A stretch of 64,000 bases of DNA from Herminiimonas arsenitoxidans (GTDB lineage Bacteria > Pseudomonadota > Gammaproteobacteria > Burkholderiales > Burkholderiaceae_D), in contig NZ_LT671418.1 of assembly GCF_900130075.1 (NCBI RefSeq), positions 3,224,001-3,288,000 on the forward strand. Reading direction: 5' to 3'. This document shows positions 35,364 to 47,944 of this stretch, in pieces. How positions within the stretch are numbered: the first letter of the stretch is position 1; each line of letters starts with the position of its first letter. The translations under genes were made by a program, and so were the position numbers. The notes under the pieces are model-generated. The model was not told where the DNA came from. It searched no databases and saw only the letters and a list, made by a program, of their open reading frames with translations.

Positions 35364-36380
35364 CTAACCGCGCGCAATCTTCAATCCTAGTTGCAGCATG
35401 GCATCCCATGCATCGCCGGAGAACTTCTTCGCGCGTAAACCTTTCACCATCTTATCGATTTGTGCGGCTTCTTGCAGCGCGCCTTCCAAGGTCGACAATT
35501 TCAGTCTACGTAGGGCTGGTTCGATCAGACGTTCGCGTGGGCCCCAGATGCGATATTCTTTTGTCAATTGGCCAAGTGGCTTGCCTTGCGCGACGCCTGA
35601 TTTCAGCTTTAGCAAGGTGCGAATTTCTTCTGCTACGGCCCACAGTACCAGCGGCAAGGCTTCACCTTCGCCTTTCAAGCCTTCCAGCATGCGGACCAGA
35701 CGCGCAGTATCGCCACTCAGCATTGCTTCATTCAGCTTGAATACATCGTAGCGCGCGACGTTCAGCACGGCGTCATGGATCTGCTCGAAACTTAAAGGGC
35801 CTTCTGGGTAGAGCAGGGCCAGTTTCTGGATTTCCTGATGCGCGGCCAGCAAATTGCCTTCTACTCTATCGGCAATGAAATCCAGACATTCGCGGTTAGC
35901 ACTTTGGCGCTGTGCTGCGAGGCGAATACCTAGCCATGCTGGTAATTGCGCGCGCTCGACCAATGGAATATCGATGTACACGCTGGCTTGCTGCAGGCTG
36001 GCGACCCAGGCTGCTTTCTGTGTTGCCCAATCAAGTTTCGGCAATGTGATCAAGGTGACATTGTCCGGACTGAGCGATGCCGCGTAATCCTGCAGCGCTT
36101 TGCCGCCATCCTTGCCTGGCTTGCCGGTGGGGATGCGCAACTCGATCAGTTTCTTGTCGCCAAATAATGATTGCGATTGATTGGCTGCCAGCAATTCGCC
36201 CCATTTGAAGCTGCGATCGACAAGCAATACTTCGCGTTCGGAAAAACCTTGTGTACGTGCAGTTTTACGTATCTTGTCGGCGGCTTCCAGTGCCAGCAGA
36301 TGCTCGTCGCTCGTGATGACATACAAGCCGGCGAGCGGCTTGGTCAAATGCGTGTCGAGAGCATCTATGCGCAGTTGCAT
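35364..36380 (-). CDS. holA: DNA polymerase III delta subunit HolA
   Basis: 338 residues. Clamp-loader subunit that opens the beta clamp. N-terminal GLYVITSDEHLLALEAADKIR and the internal FIADRVEGNLLAAHQEIQKLALLYPEG block (the HolA AAA+ lid region) identify it; the C-terminus holds the collar domain. The start codon shares one base with the lptE stop (TAATG), a common betaproteobacterial leuS-lptE-holA arrangement. Confidence 0.95.
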   Translation of the reverse strand: MQLRIDALDTHLTKPLAGLYVITSDEHLLALEAADKIRKTARTQGFSEREVLLVDRSFKWGELLAANQSQSLFGDKKLIELRIPTGKPGKDGGKALQDYAASLSPDNVTLITLPKLDWATQKAAWVASLQQASVYIDIPLVERAQLPAWLGIRLAAQRQSANRECLDFIADRVEGNLLAAHQEIQKLALLYPEGPLSFEQIHDAVLNVARYDVFKLNEAMLSGDTARLVRMLEGLKGEGEALPLVLWAVAEEIRTLLKLKSGVAQGKPLGQLTKEYRIWGPRERLIEPALRRLKLSTLEGALQEAAQIDKMVKGLRAKKFSGDAWDAMLQLGLKIARG

Positions 36381-36925
36381 TATTTTTCTGCAGGACCGTT
36401 GTCCACCAGCTTGACGCCAGCCAGACGACGCAGAATCTGCTGTACTGCATCTGATTGCATATCTCGATATAGCGTAACTTCTTCAGCTTCTTTTGCCAGA
36501 GCTTGTGATTCGTTGTAGCTCATATCGCGTTTCAATGTGATCAGGGTTGGCTCCAGCAGTATCAGGCCCTTGCTGTCGAGGACACGGAAGGTGACGTTGT
36601 AATACAGCATGTATTCGCGCACACGACCCTGGCTATTCAGGGATAAGATGACCTTATTCCGGACCTCACTCATGAGGTCGAGTGTGACTTCAGCTTCTTT
36701 TTGCGATGTTTTGAGTTCAAGTTCACCACTGCCGCGTATATAGCGGCGTAGCATCGCTCCCAGCGAGGCGTTTGCCGAGTAATTGGCTGCATCGGGTGGC
36801 GTAACAAAAATCGACTTGAACGGCAAGTTCTCACCAAGCACCGAGCCGCGCAGCTTGAAGCCGCAGGCAGACAGCATGACAGTCGAGGCCAGTGCAGTAA
36901 AAATAAGGCGGCGATTTTTTAACAT
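36380..36925 (-). CDS. lptE: LPS-assembly lipoprotein LptE
   Basis: 181 residues. A lipoprotein signal with lipobox LSAC (Cys21) is followed at once by GFKLRGS, the conserved start of mature LptE. It plugs the LptD barrel and helps place LPS on the outer leaflet. The position between leuS (30 bp upstream) and holA (1-bp overlap) is diagnostic. Confidence 0.94.
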   Translation of the reverse strand: MLKNRRLIFTALASTVMLSACGFKLRGSVLGENLPFKSIFVTPPDAANYSANASLGAMLRRYIRGSGELELKTSQKEAEVTLDLMSEVRNKVILSLNSQGRVREYMLYYNVTFRVLDSKGLILLEPTLITLKRDMSYNESQALAKEAEEVTLYRDMQSDAVQQILRRLAGVKLVDNGPAEK

Positions 36926-36955
36926 GAGTAATCCTGCGTCGGTTGATACTTCAAA

Positions 36956-39706
<2,751 letters not shown>

Positions 39707-40033
39707 TCAGGCTAGTTTGAGTTCGAGCGCCGGATTTTCGCCGTAATCGGCGTAGCGCTCGTTAATACCTTCGATGCAGAAGCTTAATTCTTCGAGGAGG
39801 TCAGGGACGTTTTTGCGCAATATTTCTGCCTGATCTATGACGATTTGCAGCTTTTCGTTCGGTTTGAGGAGAAATTTTGTCATGTTCTCTTCATCACGCA
39901 GATAACTGAGGCAATCGACCCAAGCATCCATATTCTCGCCGTAGAAATCCGGGAAACCGAATGCAGTCTTGCATGCGCTATGAAAGGATTGTTGATCGGT
40001 GATGGTCTCACCGTTTAAATGAACGACGGCCAT
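39707..40033 (-). CDS. Barstar-family ribonuclease inhibitor-like protein
   Basis: 108 residues of the barstar fold: FGFPDFYGENMDAWVDCL is the signature (in barstar the helix after it enters the barnase active site), and an acidic surface is kept. No barnase-type RNase is encoded nearby. The gene starts 5 bp after exbD, so it should be co-transcribed with exbBD. The last gene before leuS on this strand. Real role unknown; orphan barstars may serve as immunity genes or have other protein targets. Confidence 0.83.
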   Translation of the reverse strand: MAVVHLNGETITDQQSFHSACKTAFGFPDFYGENMDAWVDCLSYLRDEENMTKFLLKPNEKLQIVIDQAEILRKNVPDLLEELSFCIEGINERYADYGENPALELKLA

Positions 40034-40038
40034 GGATC

Positions 40039-40467
40039 TTATTTCTTGGAGGATTGCGGCGCTTCGGTCACAAAGCCCAGTTTGGTTACGCCATTGGTTT
40101 GTGCGGCAGCCATGACTTGCGCAATGACTTCGTAACGTGTGCCTTTGTCGGCGCGCAGTTGTACTTGTGGCTGTGGCTGCTGTTTCGCAGCGATCGCGAG
40201 TTTTGCAGTCAGTTCGTCTTGCGATACCGGATCGTTGTTCCAGAAGATGGCGCCTTCGCCATTGATGGAGAGCGAAATGGTCGTCGGTTCGGCCGGAGCA
40301 GGTGCAGATTGTGCACTAGGCAGATCGAGCTTGATCGCATGCGTGAATAAAGGTGCGGTGATGATGAAAATCACCAGCAGTACCAGCATCACATCCACCA
40401 TAGGCGTGACGTTGATATCCGCCATGGGTGCTGAGTGCTGATTGTCGTTGAATCCGCCGAATGACAT
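40039..40467 (-). CDS. exbD: ExbD/TolR-family biopolymer transport protein
   Basis: 142 residues. A short cytoplasmic N-terminus with DINVTPMVDVMLVLLVIFII contains the proton-pathway Asp (MVD) in the single TM helix (about 24-44). The periplasmic domain follows and ends LGFVTEAPQSSKK. It works with the ExbB-like protein to use the proton gradient for energising TonB. Start 28 bp after exbB. A TolR role cannot be excluded, but tolA/tolB are absent nearby. Confidence 0.9.
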   Translation of the reverse strand: MSFGGFNDNQHSAPMADINVTPMVDVMLVLLVIFIITAPLFTHAIKLDLPSAQSAPAPAEPTTISLSINGEGAIFWNNDPVSQDELTAKLAIAAKQQPQPQVQLRADKGTRYEVIAQVMAAAQTNGVTKLGFVTEAPQSSKK

Positions 40468-40495
40468 TTTCTCTCCCGAGTAGCGTGCGTAAGGC

Positions 40496-41188
40496 TTACT
40501 TGCCGACGCGTGCGCCGGTGGTCAAGTAGGCATGCAAATCGTGCGCAAAGGCGTCCAGCTCAGCCAATGTGACACGATTGACGCGGGTAAAGGCGTTATA
40601 GGCCAGCACCGCAGGAATTGCGACGGCCAGACCAAGCGCGGTCATGATCAGCGCTTCACCAACTGGTCCTGCGACCTTGTCGATCTGTATGGTGCCGGAG
40701 GCAGATACCGCGACCAGCGCATGATAAATGCCCCAGACGGTGCCGAACAGGCCGATGAATGGTGCGGTCGAGCCGACGGATGCGAGCAGCGTCAGACCGG
40801 TTTCCAGTCTGGATGAAACGCGATTGATTTCCTGACGCAAGGTGCGGGTAATCAATTCGCCGGGATCAGTATTGGCGTTGAGTGAATTAGCATGCGGTTT
40901 GATATTGGCGGCTTCGACGCTTTGCGCTGCCAGTGGCGTGTAGACGTTTTCGCTATCGACAACTTTGATGGTCGCAATTGCGTCGGTCAGCGTAGGTGCT
41001 TGCCAGAAGCCTTCCAGTGCAGCGGCGCTTTTGCGGATGCGCCATGAACTCCATGCTTTGGACAGGATGTAATACCAGCTGAGTATCGACATGATCAGCA
41101 GTACATAAGCGACGGCGTGCGAGACGGCATCGCCTTGTGCCCAGTAATGCGCCAGTCCCAAGCCCTGATCCGCTGCAGTTGAGTTCAT
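40496..41188 (-). CDS. exbB: ExbB/TolQ/MotA-family proton channel protein
   Basis: 230 residues with three TM helices (about 22-42, 133-155 and 175-197). The conserved block TLLASVGSTAPFIGLFGTVWGIYHAL and the following GPVGEALIMTALGLAVAIPAVLAYN hold the channel residues. It forms the pentamer around the ExbD dimer. Located 48 bp after dapB in a bamE-dapB-exbB-exbD-barstar series. No tonB or Fur box was seen close by. Confidence 0.9.
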   Translation of the reverse strand: MNSTAADQGLGLAHYWAQGDAVSHAVAYVLLIMSILSWYYILSKAWSSWRIRKSAAALEGFWQAPTLTDAIATIKVVDSENVYTPLAAQSVEAANIKPHANSLNANTDPGELITRTLRQEINRVSSRLETGLTLLASVGSTAPFIGLFGTVWGIYHALVAVSASGTIQIDKVAGPVGEALIMTALGLAVAIPAVLAYNAFTRVNRVTLAELDAFAHDLHAYLTTGARVGK

Positions 41189-41236
41189 ATTATCGATCCG
41201 AGTAAATCAGTTTGATTGGGGTGTGCAGCGTTCAGT

Positions 41237-42043
41237 TCAACGCAAGCCGAGTACATCTTGCATATCGTACAAGCCGGTTTTCTTGTCAGCCAAGAAACGG
41301 ACGGCGCGCAAGCTGCCGTGTGCATAACTGACGCGGCTGGATGATTTGTGCGAAATCTCGATGCGTTCACCATCACCAGCAAACAATACGGTGTGGTCGC
41401 CGATGATGTCGCCGCCGCGTACGGTGGCAAAGCCGATGGACGATGGATCACGTGCGCCGGTCACGCCTTCGCGTGCCCACACTGCGACATCGTTGAGTTC
41501 CTTGCCGAGCGCGCCGGCGATGACTTCACCCATTTTGATCGCGGTACCGGATGGCGCATCGACCTTGTGACGGTGATGTGCTTCGATGATTTCGATGTCA
41601 TAGCCTTCGGAGAAATTCTTCGCAGCCATTTCCAGCAATTTCATCGTGACGTTGACGCCTACACTCATATTCGGTGCAAACATGATGGCAGTTTTTTTAG
41701 CTGCTGCGGCGATCGCTGCCTTGCCGGCTGCATCGAAACCGGTGGTGCCGATGATCATCTTGATATTGTGCGCGGCGCAGTATTCCACATGCTCCAGCGT
41801 ACCTTCAGGACGTGTAAAGTCGATCAAGAAGTCGGAATTAGCCAAGCCTTGGGCGAAGTCGGATGAGATTAATACGCCGGATGGTTTGCCGAGGAAGGCA
41901 GCAGCGTCTGTGCCGATAGCCGGTGAGCTGGCAATATCCAGCGCGCCAGACAGTGTTGCATCCTGTGCGCTCAGTATGGTTTCGATCAACATGTGGCCCA
42001 TACGGCCAGATGCACCTGCTACTGCGATTTTCAATTGAGTCAT
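41237..42043 (-). CDS. dapB: 4-hydroxy-tetrahydrodipicolinate reductase
   Basis: 268 residues, full length. Nucleotide-binding GASGRMG (9-15), the catalytic/substrate segment [20 protein letters not shown], and the late [19 protein letters not shown]. It reduces HTPA in lysine and diaminopimelate synthesis. 16 bp after bamE, a gene pair common in this order. Confidence 0.96.
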   Translation of the reverse strand: MTQLKIAVAGASGRMGHMLIETILSAQDATLSGALDIASSPAIGTDAAAFLGKPSGVLISSDFAQGLANSDFLIDFTRPEGTLEHVEYCAAHNIKMIIGTTGFDAAGKAAIAAAAKKTAIMFAPNMSVGVNVTMKLLEMAAKNFSEGYDIEIIEAHHRHKVDAPSGTAIKMGEVIAGALGKELNDVAVWAREGVTGARDPSSIGFATVRGGDIIGDHTVLFAGDGERIEISHKSSSRVSYAHGSLRAVRFLADKKTGLYDMQDVLGLR

Positions 42044-42059
42044 GCGTAAATTCAGTTAA

Positions 42060-42677
42060 TTATTTGTTGGCTTCTTTGGCTTTGTCGGCAATGCGCGCAA
42101 TGTAGTCTTTTTCAGTCGGCAGATCGCCGCCACCTTCGAAGGACGATACCACTTTGTCCTTGAAGAAAACGGTGACGCGGCTGGTGGTGATTTCGCCATT
42201 ACCTTTTTGCATGCGGAAAGCATAATCCCAGCGTTCAGCGTGGAAGATATCGGTCAGCAGCGGTGTGCCGAGCAAGAAGATGACTTGATCCTGCGTCATG
42301 CCTTCTTTCAACTGCGCGACCATTTCTTGCGAGACGAAGTTGCCTTGCTGGATGTCAGGACGGTAAGGCGAGAAAATGCCGAGGAAGCGTTTCTCTTTCT
42401 TGGTTTGCACGCCGGTGGTGGCCGCGGCTTGCGGGGCTACAGGCGTTGCAGTTGGCTTTGCGTCGGCTGTAGTAGCAGGCGCAGTGGATGCGGTTTTTTC
42501 TTCTGCAGCTTTAACCTGCTGTGGAGCGGCAGCCGGTTTGGCAGCGGCGGCAACGGGTGCAGGCTCGTCCATCAGCGGGTTTTTCGATGCGCAACCTGTG
42601 AGTACGGTTGCCAATAAAAGGCAAAAAGTACCAGCGATGGCTGGGGCACGATTAGAATAGCGGGGCAGCATTTGCAT
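42060..42677 (-). CDS. bamE: Outer-membrane assembly lipoprotein BamE with long Ala-rich linker
   Basis: About 205 residues from ATG 42677 (ATG 42671 is equally possible). Lipobox LTGC is at Cys29. The SmpA/BamE fold is in the last third ([31 protein letters not shown]..., with the WDYAF strand). Between them lies a low-complexity Ala/Pro/Lys/Thr stretch of about 60 residues that makes this protein nearly twice the length of E. coli BamE. It helps fold outer-membrane proteins with BamA. Divergent from fur. Confidence 0.9.
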   Translation of the reverse strand: MQMLPRYSNRAPAIAGTFCLLLATVLTGCASKNPLMDEPAPVAAAAKPAAAPQQVKAAEEKTASTAPATTADAKPTATPVAPQAAATTGVQTKKEKRFLGIFSPYRPDIQQGNFVSQEMVAQLKEGMTQDQVIFLLGTPLLTDIFHAERWDYAFRMQKGNGEITTSRVTVFFKDKVVSSFEGGGDLPTEKDYIARIADKAKEANK

Positions 42678-42741
42678 AAGGAATCTCAAGGGATTGAGCA
42701 ATTGTACGAAAACGCTATATGATAAGGCAGATATCCTCAAT

Positions 42742-43179
42742 ATGAACAAGAACATGCCCAACAATCCATCCGAGTTAAAAGCCAGCGGTCTGAAAGCGAC
42801 GCTGCCACGTCTGAAAATCCTCGATATTTTCCAAAATGCCGAGGTGCGCCACCTGAGCGCGGAAGACGTCTACAAGATGTTGCTGAACGATAATCTAGAT
42901 GTCGGTCTGGCAACGGTTTATCGCGTTTTGACGCAATTCGAGCAAGCAGGCTTGCTGCAACGCAATCACTTTGAAACCGGCAAAGCCGTTTTTGAATTGA
43001 ACGAAGGCTCCCACCATGACCATCTGGTGTGCCTGGATTGCGGCAAAGTCGAAGAGTTTTTCGATGCGGAAATTGAAAAACGCCAAGTTCGGATCGCCGA
43101 AGAACATGGTTTTGAAATTGCTGATCATGCGCTGGCTTTGTACGGCCACTGCAAGAGCTGCCAAAAAACCAAAAAATAA
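42742..43179 (+). CDS. fur: Ferric uptake regulator Fur
   Basis: 145 residues from ATG 42742; ATG 42754 ([20 protein letters not shown]) is equally possible, as neither has a strong RBS. The winged-helix DNA-binding domain holds [11 protein letters not shown] and [12 protein letters not shown]; the dimerisation domain holds the regulatory metal site ([16 protein letters not shown]) and the C-terminal CKSC zinc pair. Iron-responsive repressor. Divergent from bamE, 64 bp apart. Confidence 0.96.
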   Translation: MNKNMPNNPSELKASGLKATLPRLKILDIFQNAEVRHLSAEDVYKMLLNDNLDVGLATVYRVLTQFEQAGLLQRNHFETGKAVFELNEGSHHDHLVCLDCGKVEEFFDAEIEKRQVRIAEEHGFEIADHALALYGHCKSCQKTKK

Positions 43180-43196
43180 GCTGCGGCACTGGTTAT

Positions 43197-43233
43197 AAAA
43201 AAGCCATGCACCTGTAACGGGGCATGGCTTTTT
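43197..43233. terminator. Bidirectional terminator between fur and hrcA
   Basis: AAAAAAGCCATGC (43197-43209) and GCATGGCTTTTT (43222-43233) give a strong hairpin with A- and T-runs on both sides. Confidence 0.92.
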
Positions 43234-43251
43234 GCATTCTGCTTGCTGAAA

Positions 43252-44277
43252 TTAGTTGTTGTGGCTGAGTGCGTTCGACAGTAATTTTGCCGTGATATCC
43301 ACAATCGGAATTACCCGCTCATACGCCATGCGTGTCGGTCCGATCACGCCCAATGTGCCGACTACCTTGCCGTTCACGGTGTAAGGTGAGGTAACGACGC
43401 TCATCTGATCCATAGGCACCAGATTTGATTCACCACCGATGAAAATTTGTACGCCGGTCGCCTTGTTGGAGACATCCAGCAACTGCATCAGGCTGGTTTT
43501 TTGTTCAAATAGATCAAACAGTTTGCGCAGCGACACCATATTCGATGAAAGATCCGACACGCTGAGCAAATTGCGCTCGCCGGAAATCACGACATCGTCG
43601 CTATTGTCATTCATCGCATCGCTGCCCGCTTCGACTGCTGCTTGCATCAAACGCGTCATATCGTCGCGCAAAGCTTTCAATTCACCTTGCAAACGTATCC
43701 GTACGTCGTCGAAACTCAATCCGCCGTAATTTTGATTAATGTAATTCGCCGCGTGGATTAATTGCGTTGGTGAATAATCGACATCTGTTAGCAGCAGGCG
43801 GTTTTGCACATCGCCGGTAGGGCCGACGATGACGAGCAATATGCGTTTTTCTGACAGGCGCAGAAAGTCAATTTGCTGAAATACCGATTCGCGCCGTGGT
43901 GTCATCACTATGCCGGCGAACTCGGAGAGCGACGACAGAATTTGCGCTGCGTTGGAAATGATTTTTTGTGAGGAACCGGTTTGCAGTGAATTTTGCAATT
44001 TCGATTCGAGCGCGCTTTCATCGATGGATTGCACCGTCAGCAAGGTATCGACAAAGACGCGGTAGCCGCGTGGCGTTGGTACGCGACCGGCGGAGGTGTG
44101 CGGACTGGCAACGAATCCCATTTCTTCCAGATCCGCCATGATGTTGCGTATCGTCGCAGGCGATAAATCGAGACCCGATATCTTGGAAAGCTCGCGCGAG
44201 CCGACAGGCTGGCCGTCCGCAATATAGCGTTCGACTAGAGCTTTCAGCAGGGTTTGTGCGCGGTTATCGAGTTGCAT
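43252..44277 (-). CDS. hrcA: Heat-shock repressor HrcA
   Basis: 341 residues from ATG 44277 ([18 protein letters not shown]); an upstream ATG would add only unconserved residues. An N-terminal winged helix ([39 protein letters not shown]) is followed by the HrcA GAF-like domain and ends with [19 protein letters not shown]. HrcA binds CIRCE elements and needs GroEL. No CIRCE sequence was seen anywhere in this window, including in front of grpE and dnaK, so its targets here are likely elsewhere (groESL). Confidence 0.95.
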   Translation of the reverse strand: MQLDNRAQTLLKALVERYIADGQPVGSRELSKISGLDLSPATIRNIMADLEEMGFVASPHTSAGRVPTPRGYRVFVDTLLTVQSIDESALESKLQNSLQTGSSQKIISNAAQILSSLSEFAGIVMTPRRESVFQQIDFLRLSEKRILLVIVGPTGDVQNRLLLTDVDYSPTQLIHAANYINQNYGGLSFDDVRIRLQGELKALRDDMTRLMQAAVEAGSDAMNDNSDDVVISGERNLLSVSDLSSNMVSLRKLFDLFEQKTSLMQLLDVSNKATGVQIFIGGESNLVPMDQMSVVTSPYTVNGKVVGTLGVIGPTRMAYERVIPIVDITAKLLSNALSHNN

Positions 44278-44395
44278 AGTGTTGCTATTGTAATGAGTGG
44301 CCATGCCGGGCGGCAAGCGTACGGGCTTTCGTGTAAAAAATACGACGGATGATCATCATCCAGTTTTGCGACTTAGCCCGTCTGGTTGCTTGTCA

Positions 44396-45112
44396 TTATG
44401 CGCGCTTTAGCCACGCGTCGAGCTCATATAAGTTTGTGCAGCTTGCGTCGGGCACGATATGTTCAGGCAGGGTGCGTCCCAAGCGATTCATCCATACCGC
44501 TTGCAAGCCGGCATTTTGTGCGCCTTGAATGTCCAGCGTAGGATCGTCGCCGACGTAAATTGCTTCGTGCGGCGCAACTGAAAGTGCCTCGCATGCTGCA
44601 TGAAAAATCTCAGCGCCTGGTTTTGCGCTGCCGAATTGATGGGCGGCGATCGAGGTCTGGAAGTACTGCGACAGACCTATCGTCTCCAGATCAGCAAAGC
44701 CGTTGGAAACGGAACCGATGGCAAAGCGTTCGCGCAAACTGCTTAAACCCGGCACGACATCGTCAAAAGGTGTGACGGCATTGCGTGCCACAGAAAAAAC
44801 AGCCATCGCCTGATCGACCAAATCTTTGTTTTCGCTGGTCAGATGGCAAGCGCGCGTCAATGCAGCATGGCGCAAAGCCCACACATTGAATTGATATTGC
44901 GGATCGGTCGGCAGCAATTCCATGCGCAATTCGCGTAATTCTTCATTGCTGAAGCGCTGGGTCACGCCGGGAATATGGATGTTCAGCCAGTCGTACAAAA
45001 TGGCTTCGGCTTTGACCAAAGTTGGCGCTAAATGCCATAAGGTGTCGTCCAGATCGAACAGGACCGCCTTAATGGGTGTATGTGTTGAATGCGGAGTTGC
45101 TTGGGACTTCAT
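44396..45112 (-). CDS. HAD-superfamily phosphatase (class IA, YigB/YjjG-like)
   Basis: 238 residues. Motif [15 protein letters not shown] holds the nucleophile Asp20, motif II is [10 protein letters not shown], motif III Lys is in [10 protein letters not shown], and motif IV is [13 protein letters not shown]. This group includes FMN, pyrimidine-nucleotide and riboflavin-pathway phosphatases; the substrate cannot be settled. Divergent from nadK, 75 bp between starts. Confidence 0.88.
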   Translation of the reverse strand: MKSQATPHSTHTPIKAVLFDLDDTLWHLAPTLVKAEAILYDWLNIHIPGVTQRFSNEELRELRMELLPTDPQYQFNVWALRHAALTRACHLTSENKDLVDQAMAVFSVARNAVTPFDDVVPGLSSLRERFAIGSVSNGFADLETIGLSQYFQTSIAAHQFGSAKPGAEIFHAACEALSVAPHEAIYVGDDPTLDIQGAQNAGLQAVWMNRLGRTLPEHIVPDASCTNLYELDAWLKRA

Positions 45113-45187
45113 ACGTGTTGCACTTTCAAATTAATTGTTAACAGGCGCAGGTGCAAGACAAGGGTAAATTATGGTCTAATCTGCAGC

Positions 45188-46105
45188 ATGTCGCTTACAC
45201 CAAACTCATCTCCTGCTCCCAGCTTTAATACGATCGCAATCGTCGGCAAACACATGGCCGGCGGAATTGCGCAATCGTTGACTGATATCGCCGATTGTCT
45301 GGGCAAGACTGGACGCAAAGTCGTTTTCGAAGCGGAAACCGCGCTTAATTTCGGCTTGAGCGCTTATGAATCAATGACCTTGCATGAGATCGGCGAATGC
45401 GCTGATGCCGCTATTGTAGTCGGCGGTGATGGCACGATGCTGGGTATTGCAAGGCAGTTAGCACCTTACGATGTGCCGCTGATCGGCGTCAATCAAGGAC
45501 GTCTTGGTTTCATGACCGATATTTCGCTCGATCAGATGATGCCTTTGCTGCAGGAAATGCTGAACGGCAAAGTCAGATCCGAACAACGCAGCTTGCTGAA
45601 AGGCTCCATTGAGCGCGAAGGCGAGGCGATGTACAACACGCTGGCGTTCAATGACGTCGTGCTGTCGCGCGGTTCAGGTGCTGGCATGGTTGAGTTGCGC
45701 GTCGAAGTCGATGGCCACTTCATGTACAACCAACGTTCGGATGGCTTGATCGTGGCTACGCCGACCGGTTCTAGCGCGTATGCCTTGTCCGCTGGCGGGC
45801 CGATTCTGCATCCTAGTTTGCGCGGCATTGAGTTGGTGCCAATTGCACCGCATGCCTTGTCCAATCGTCCTATCGTGGTGCCGGATACCAGCGAAATCGT
45901 GATTGAAGTCATGGGCGGTCGTAATGCCAGCGTCAACTTCGATATGCAGTCGGTTGCCAGATTGTTGAAGCACGACAGAATTATCGTGAAGCGTTCCGAA
46001 CATACGATTACCTTCCTGCATCCGGAAGGCTGGAATTATTACGATACCTTGCGTGAAAAGCTGCACTGGAATGAATATCCATCGGTAGAAGGCCGGTTAA
46101 AATAA
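45188..46105 (+). CDS. nadK: NAD kinase
   Basis: 305 residues from ATG 45188; upstream in-frame codons lack an RBS and would overlap the divergent phosphatase gene. Contains the diagnostic GGDGTML (79-85), [28 protein letters not shown] and the C-terminal HHDRI-like segment ([13 protein letters not shown]). It phosphorylates NAD to NADP. It precedes recN by 122 bp, the usual nadK-recN order. Confidence 0.96.
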   Translation: MSLTPNSSPAPSFNTIAIVGKHMAGGIAQSLTDIADCLGKTGRKVVFEAETALNFGLSAYESMTLHEIGECADAAIVVGGDGTMLGIARQLAPYDVPLIGVNQGRLGFMTDISLDQMMPLLQEMLNGKVRSEQRSLLKGSIEREGEAMYNTLAFNDVVLSRGSGAGMVELRVEVDGHFMYNQRSDGLIVATPTGSSAYALSAGGPILHPSLRGIELVPIAPHALSNRPIVVPDTSEIVIEVMGGRNASVNFDMQSVARLLKHDRIIVKRSEHTITFLHPEGWNYYDTLREKLHWNEYPSVEGRLK

Positions 46106-46227
46106 CCTCACGCTGCAGCAGGTTTTGCCTGCGCAACGTTGATTCATCATTCAAACCTAATCGTTTTTGTCACATCTGTTTATAGCAGCGCCGTGGCAAA
46201 ACGAACGACCTGGAACGCACTATTCAC

Positions 46228-47874
46228 ATGCTGCGCACGCTCTCCATCCGCGATTTCGTGATTGTCGATGCTATCGAACTTGAGTTCTCGCCCGGCTTCT
46301 CAGTTTTTACTGGGGAGACAGGTGCGGGCAAGTCCATCTTGATCGACGCCTTGGCACTTGCCTTGGGCGGTCGTGGCGATGCCAGCGTCGTGCGCGAAGG
46401 CGCAGCCAAGGCTGACATTACTGCGGAGTTTTCTGCCAGTACCGAGTTGGATGCATGGTTGGCCGAAAACGAATTCAGCAATGAAGACGGCGGTGCCTTG
46501 CTGCGTCGCGTAATAGACAACGCTGGTCGCTCCAAAGCCTTCATCAACGGCATTGCTGCTACCGCTACGCAACTGCGCGATTTGGGTGAAAAACTGGTCG
46601 ATATCCATGGTCAGCATGCACATCAATCTCTGCTGAAAACCGACGCGCAACGCGTGTTGCTGGATAACCAGGCTGGTTTGCAGGATGAAGTAAAAGCTGT
46701 GGCCGCTGCGTATAAAACGTGGCGCGCACTCGCCAAGCAGCGTGAAGAATTCGAAACCAATGCCAAGAATGTTTTGCTGGAGCGTGAGCGTCTGGAATGG
46801 CAAGTTGGCGAGTTGGAGAAACTCGCAGCTAAGCCGGGCGAATGGGCTGACATCAGCAATGAACACAGTCGCTTGTCACATGCGGCCAGCCTGATCGAAG
46901 GCGCGCAAGAAGCTTTGGATTTAATCTCCGATGCTGATACACCGATGCTGTCGCAACTGTCATCGCTCAATACACGTATCGGTAAATTGGTTGATCTGGA
47001 TGGCGGCTTGCAGCCAGTGCTGGATGCGCTGGAACCTGCGCGTATTCAATTGCAGGAAGCGGTGTATGCGCTCAATGATTACTTGAGTCGGGTCGAACTT
47101 GATCCTGCGCGTTTGCGCGAAGTTGAAATACGTCTGGAAAACATACATTCCACCTCACGTAAATTCCGCGTTGCGCCGGATGATTTGCCACAAGAACTGG
47201 AAACGCTGTCTGCGCAGTTGAAGCAATTGGCCGATGCCAGCGATCTGGATGCCTTGCGTGTGCAGGAAGAAAAACTGAAAGCGGCATACACCAGCGCTGC
47301 GCAAAAATTATCGAAAGCACGCGCCAAGGCTGCCAAGGCTTTGGGCGATGCAGTAACAGCCGCAATGCAGGAACTCAGCATGACCGGCGGCAAATTTGCG
47401 ATAGCCTTGCAGCCGTGCGAACCAGCTTCCTATGGTTTGGAACAAATCGAATTCATGGTGGCAGCACATGCCGGTACCACGCCACGGCCGCTGGCCAAGG
47501 TGGCGTCGGGCGGCGAGTTGGCGCGTATTGCTCTGGCGATTTCTGTCATTACCTCCAGTGCGACAGCAACACCTACACTGATTTTCGATGAGGTTGATAG
47601 CGGCATAGGCGGTGGTGTGGCTGAAGTAGTGGGACGCTTGTTGCGTCGCCTCGGACAAGATCGCCAGGTATTGTGCGTCACGCATTTGCCGCAAGTTGCC
47701 AGCCAGGCCAATCAACACTTCCAGGTCAGCAAGCAAAGCAATCACGGAAAAACTGTGTCCTCTATCGATGCACTCGATGCTAATGCACGCGTGGAAGAAA
47801 TCGCCCGTATGCTGGGTGGACTGGAAATCACGGCGACTACACGGTCCCACGCACGGGAATTGCTGGCGACCTAA
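46228..47874 (+). CDS. recN: DNA repair protein RecN
   Basis: 548 residues, SMC-like ATPase. Walker A GETGAGKS (29-36), two long coiled-coil arms (about 160-230 and 270-370), signature loop VASGGELARIALAI and Walker B TPTLIFDEVDSGIGG, then a D-loop/H-loop VLCVTHLPQVAS. It acts at double-strand breaks. A CTG-N7-CAG sequence upstream (about 46166-46180) does not fit the LexA box spacing. Confidence 0.96.
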   Translation: MLRTLSIRDFVIVDAIELEFSPGFSVFTGETGAGKSILIDALALALGGRGDASVVREGAAKADITAEFSASTELDAWLAENEFSNEDGGALLRRVIDNAGRSKAFINGIAATATQLRDLGEKLVDIHGQHAHQSLLKTDAQRVLLDNQAGLQDEVKAVAAAYKTWRALAKQREEFETNAKNVLLERERLEWQVGELEKLAAKPGEWADISNEHSRLSHAASLIEGAQEALDLISDADTPMLSQLSSLNTRIGKLVDLDGGLQPVLDALEPARIQLQEAVYALNDYLSRVELDPARLREVEIRLENIHSTSRKFRVAPDDLPQELETLSAQLKQLADASDLDALRVQEEKLKAAYTSAAQKLSKARAKAAKALGDAVTAAMQELSMTGGKFAIALQPCEPASYGLEQIEFMVAAHAGTTPRPLAKVASGGELARIALAISVITSSATATPTLIFDEVDSGIGGGVAEVVGRLLRRLGQDRQVLCVTHLPQVASQANQHFQVSKQSNHGKTVSSIDALDANARVEEIARMLGGLEITATTRSHARELLAT

Positions 47875-47944
47875 GCAACGACGTTTGCTACTCTTCATAC
47901 GGCGCGTTTGTATCACCCCATAAGATCAATAAGATTGAGAACTC

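Noticed and set aside
46160..46180. LexA box upstream of recN
   Set aside because: CTGTTTATAGCAG has CTG-N7-CAG spacing, three bases short of CTG-N10-CAG.
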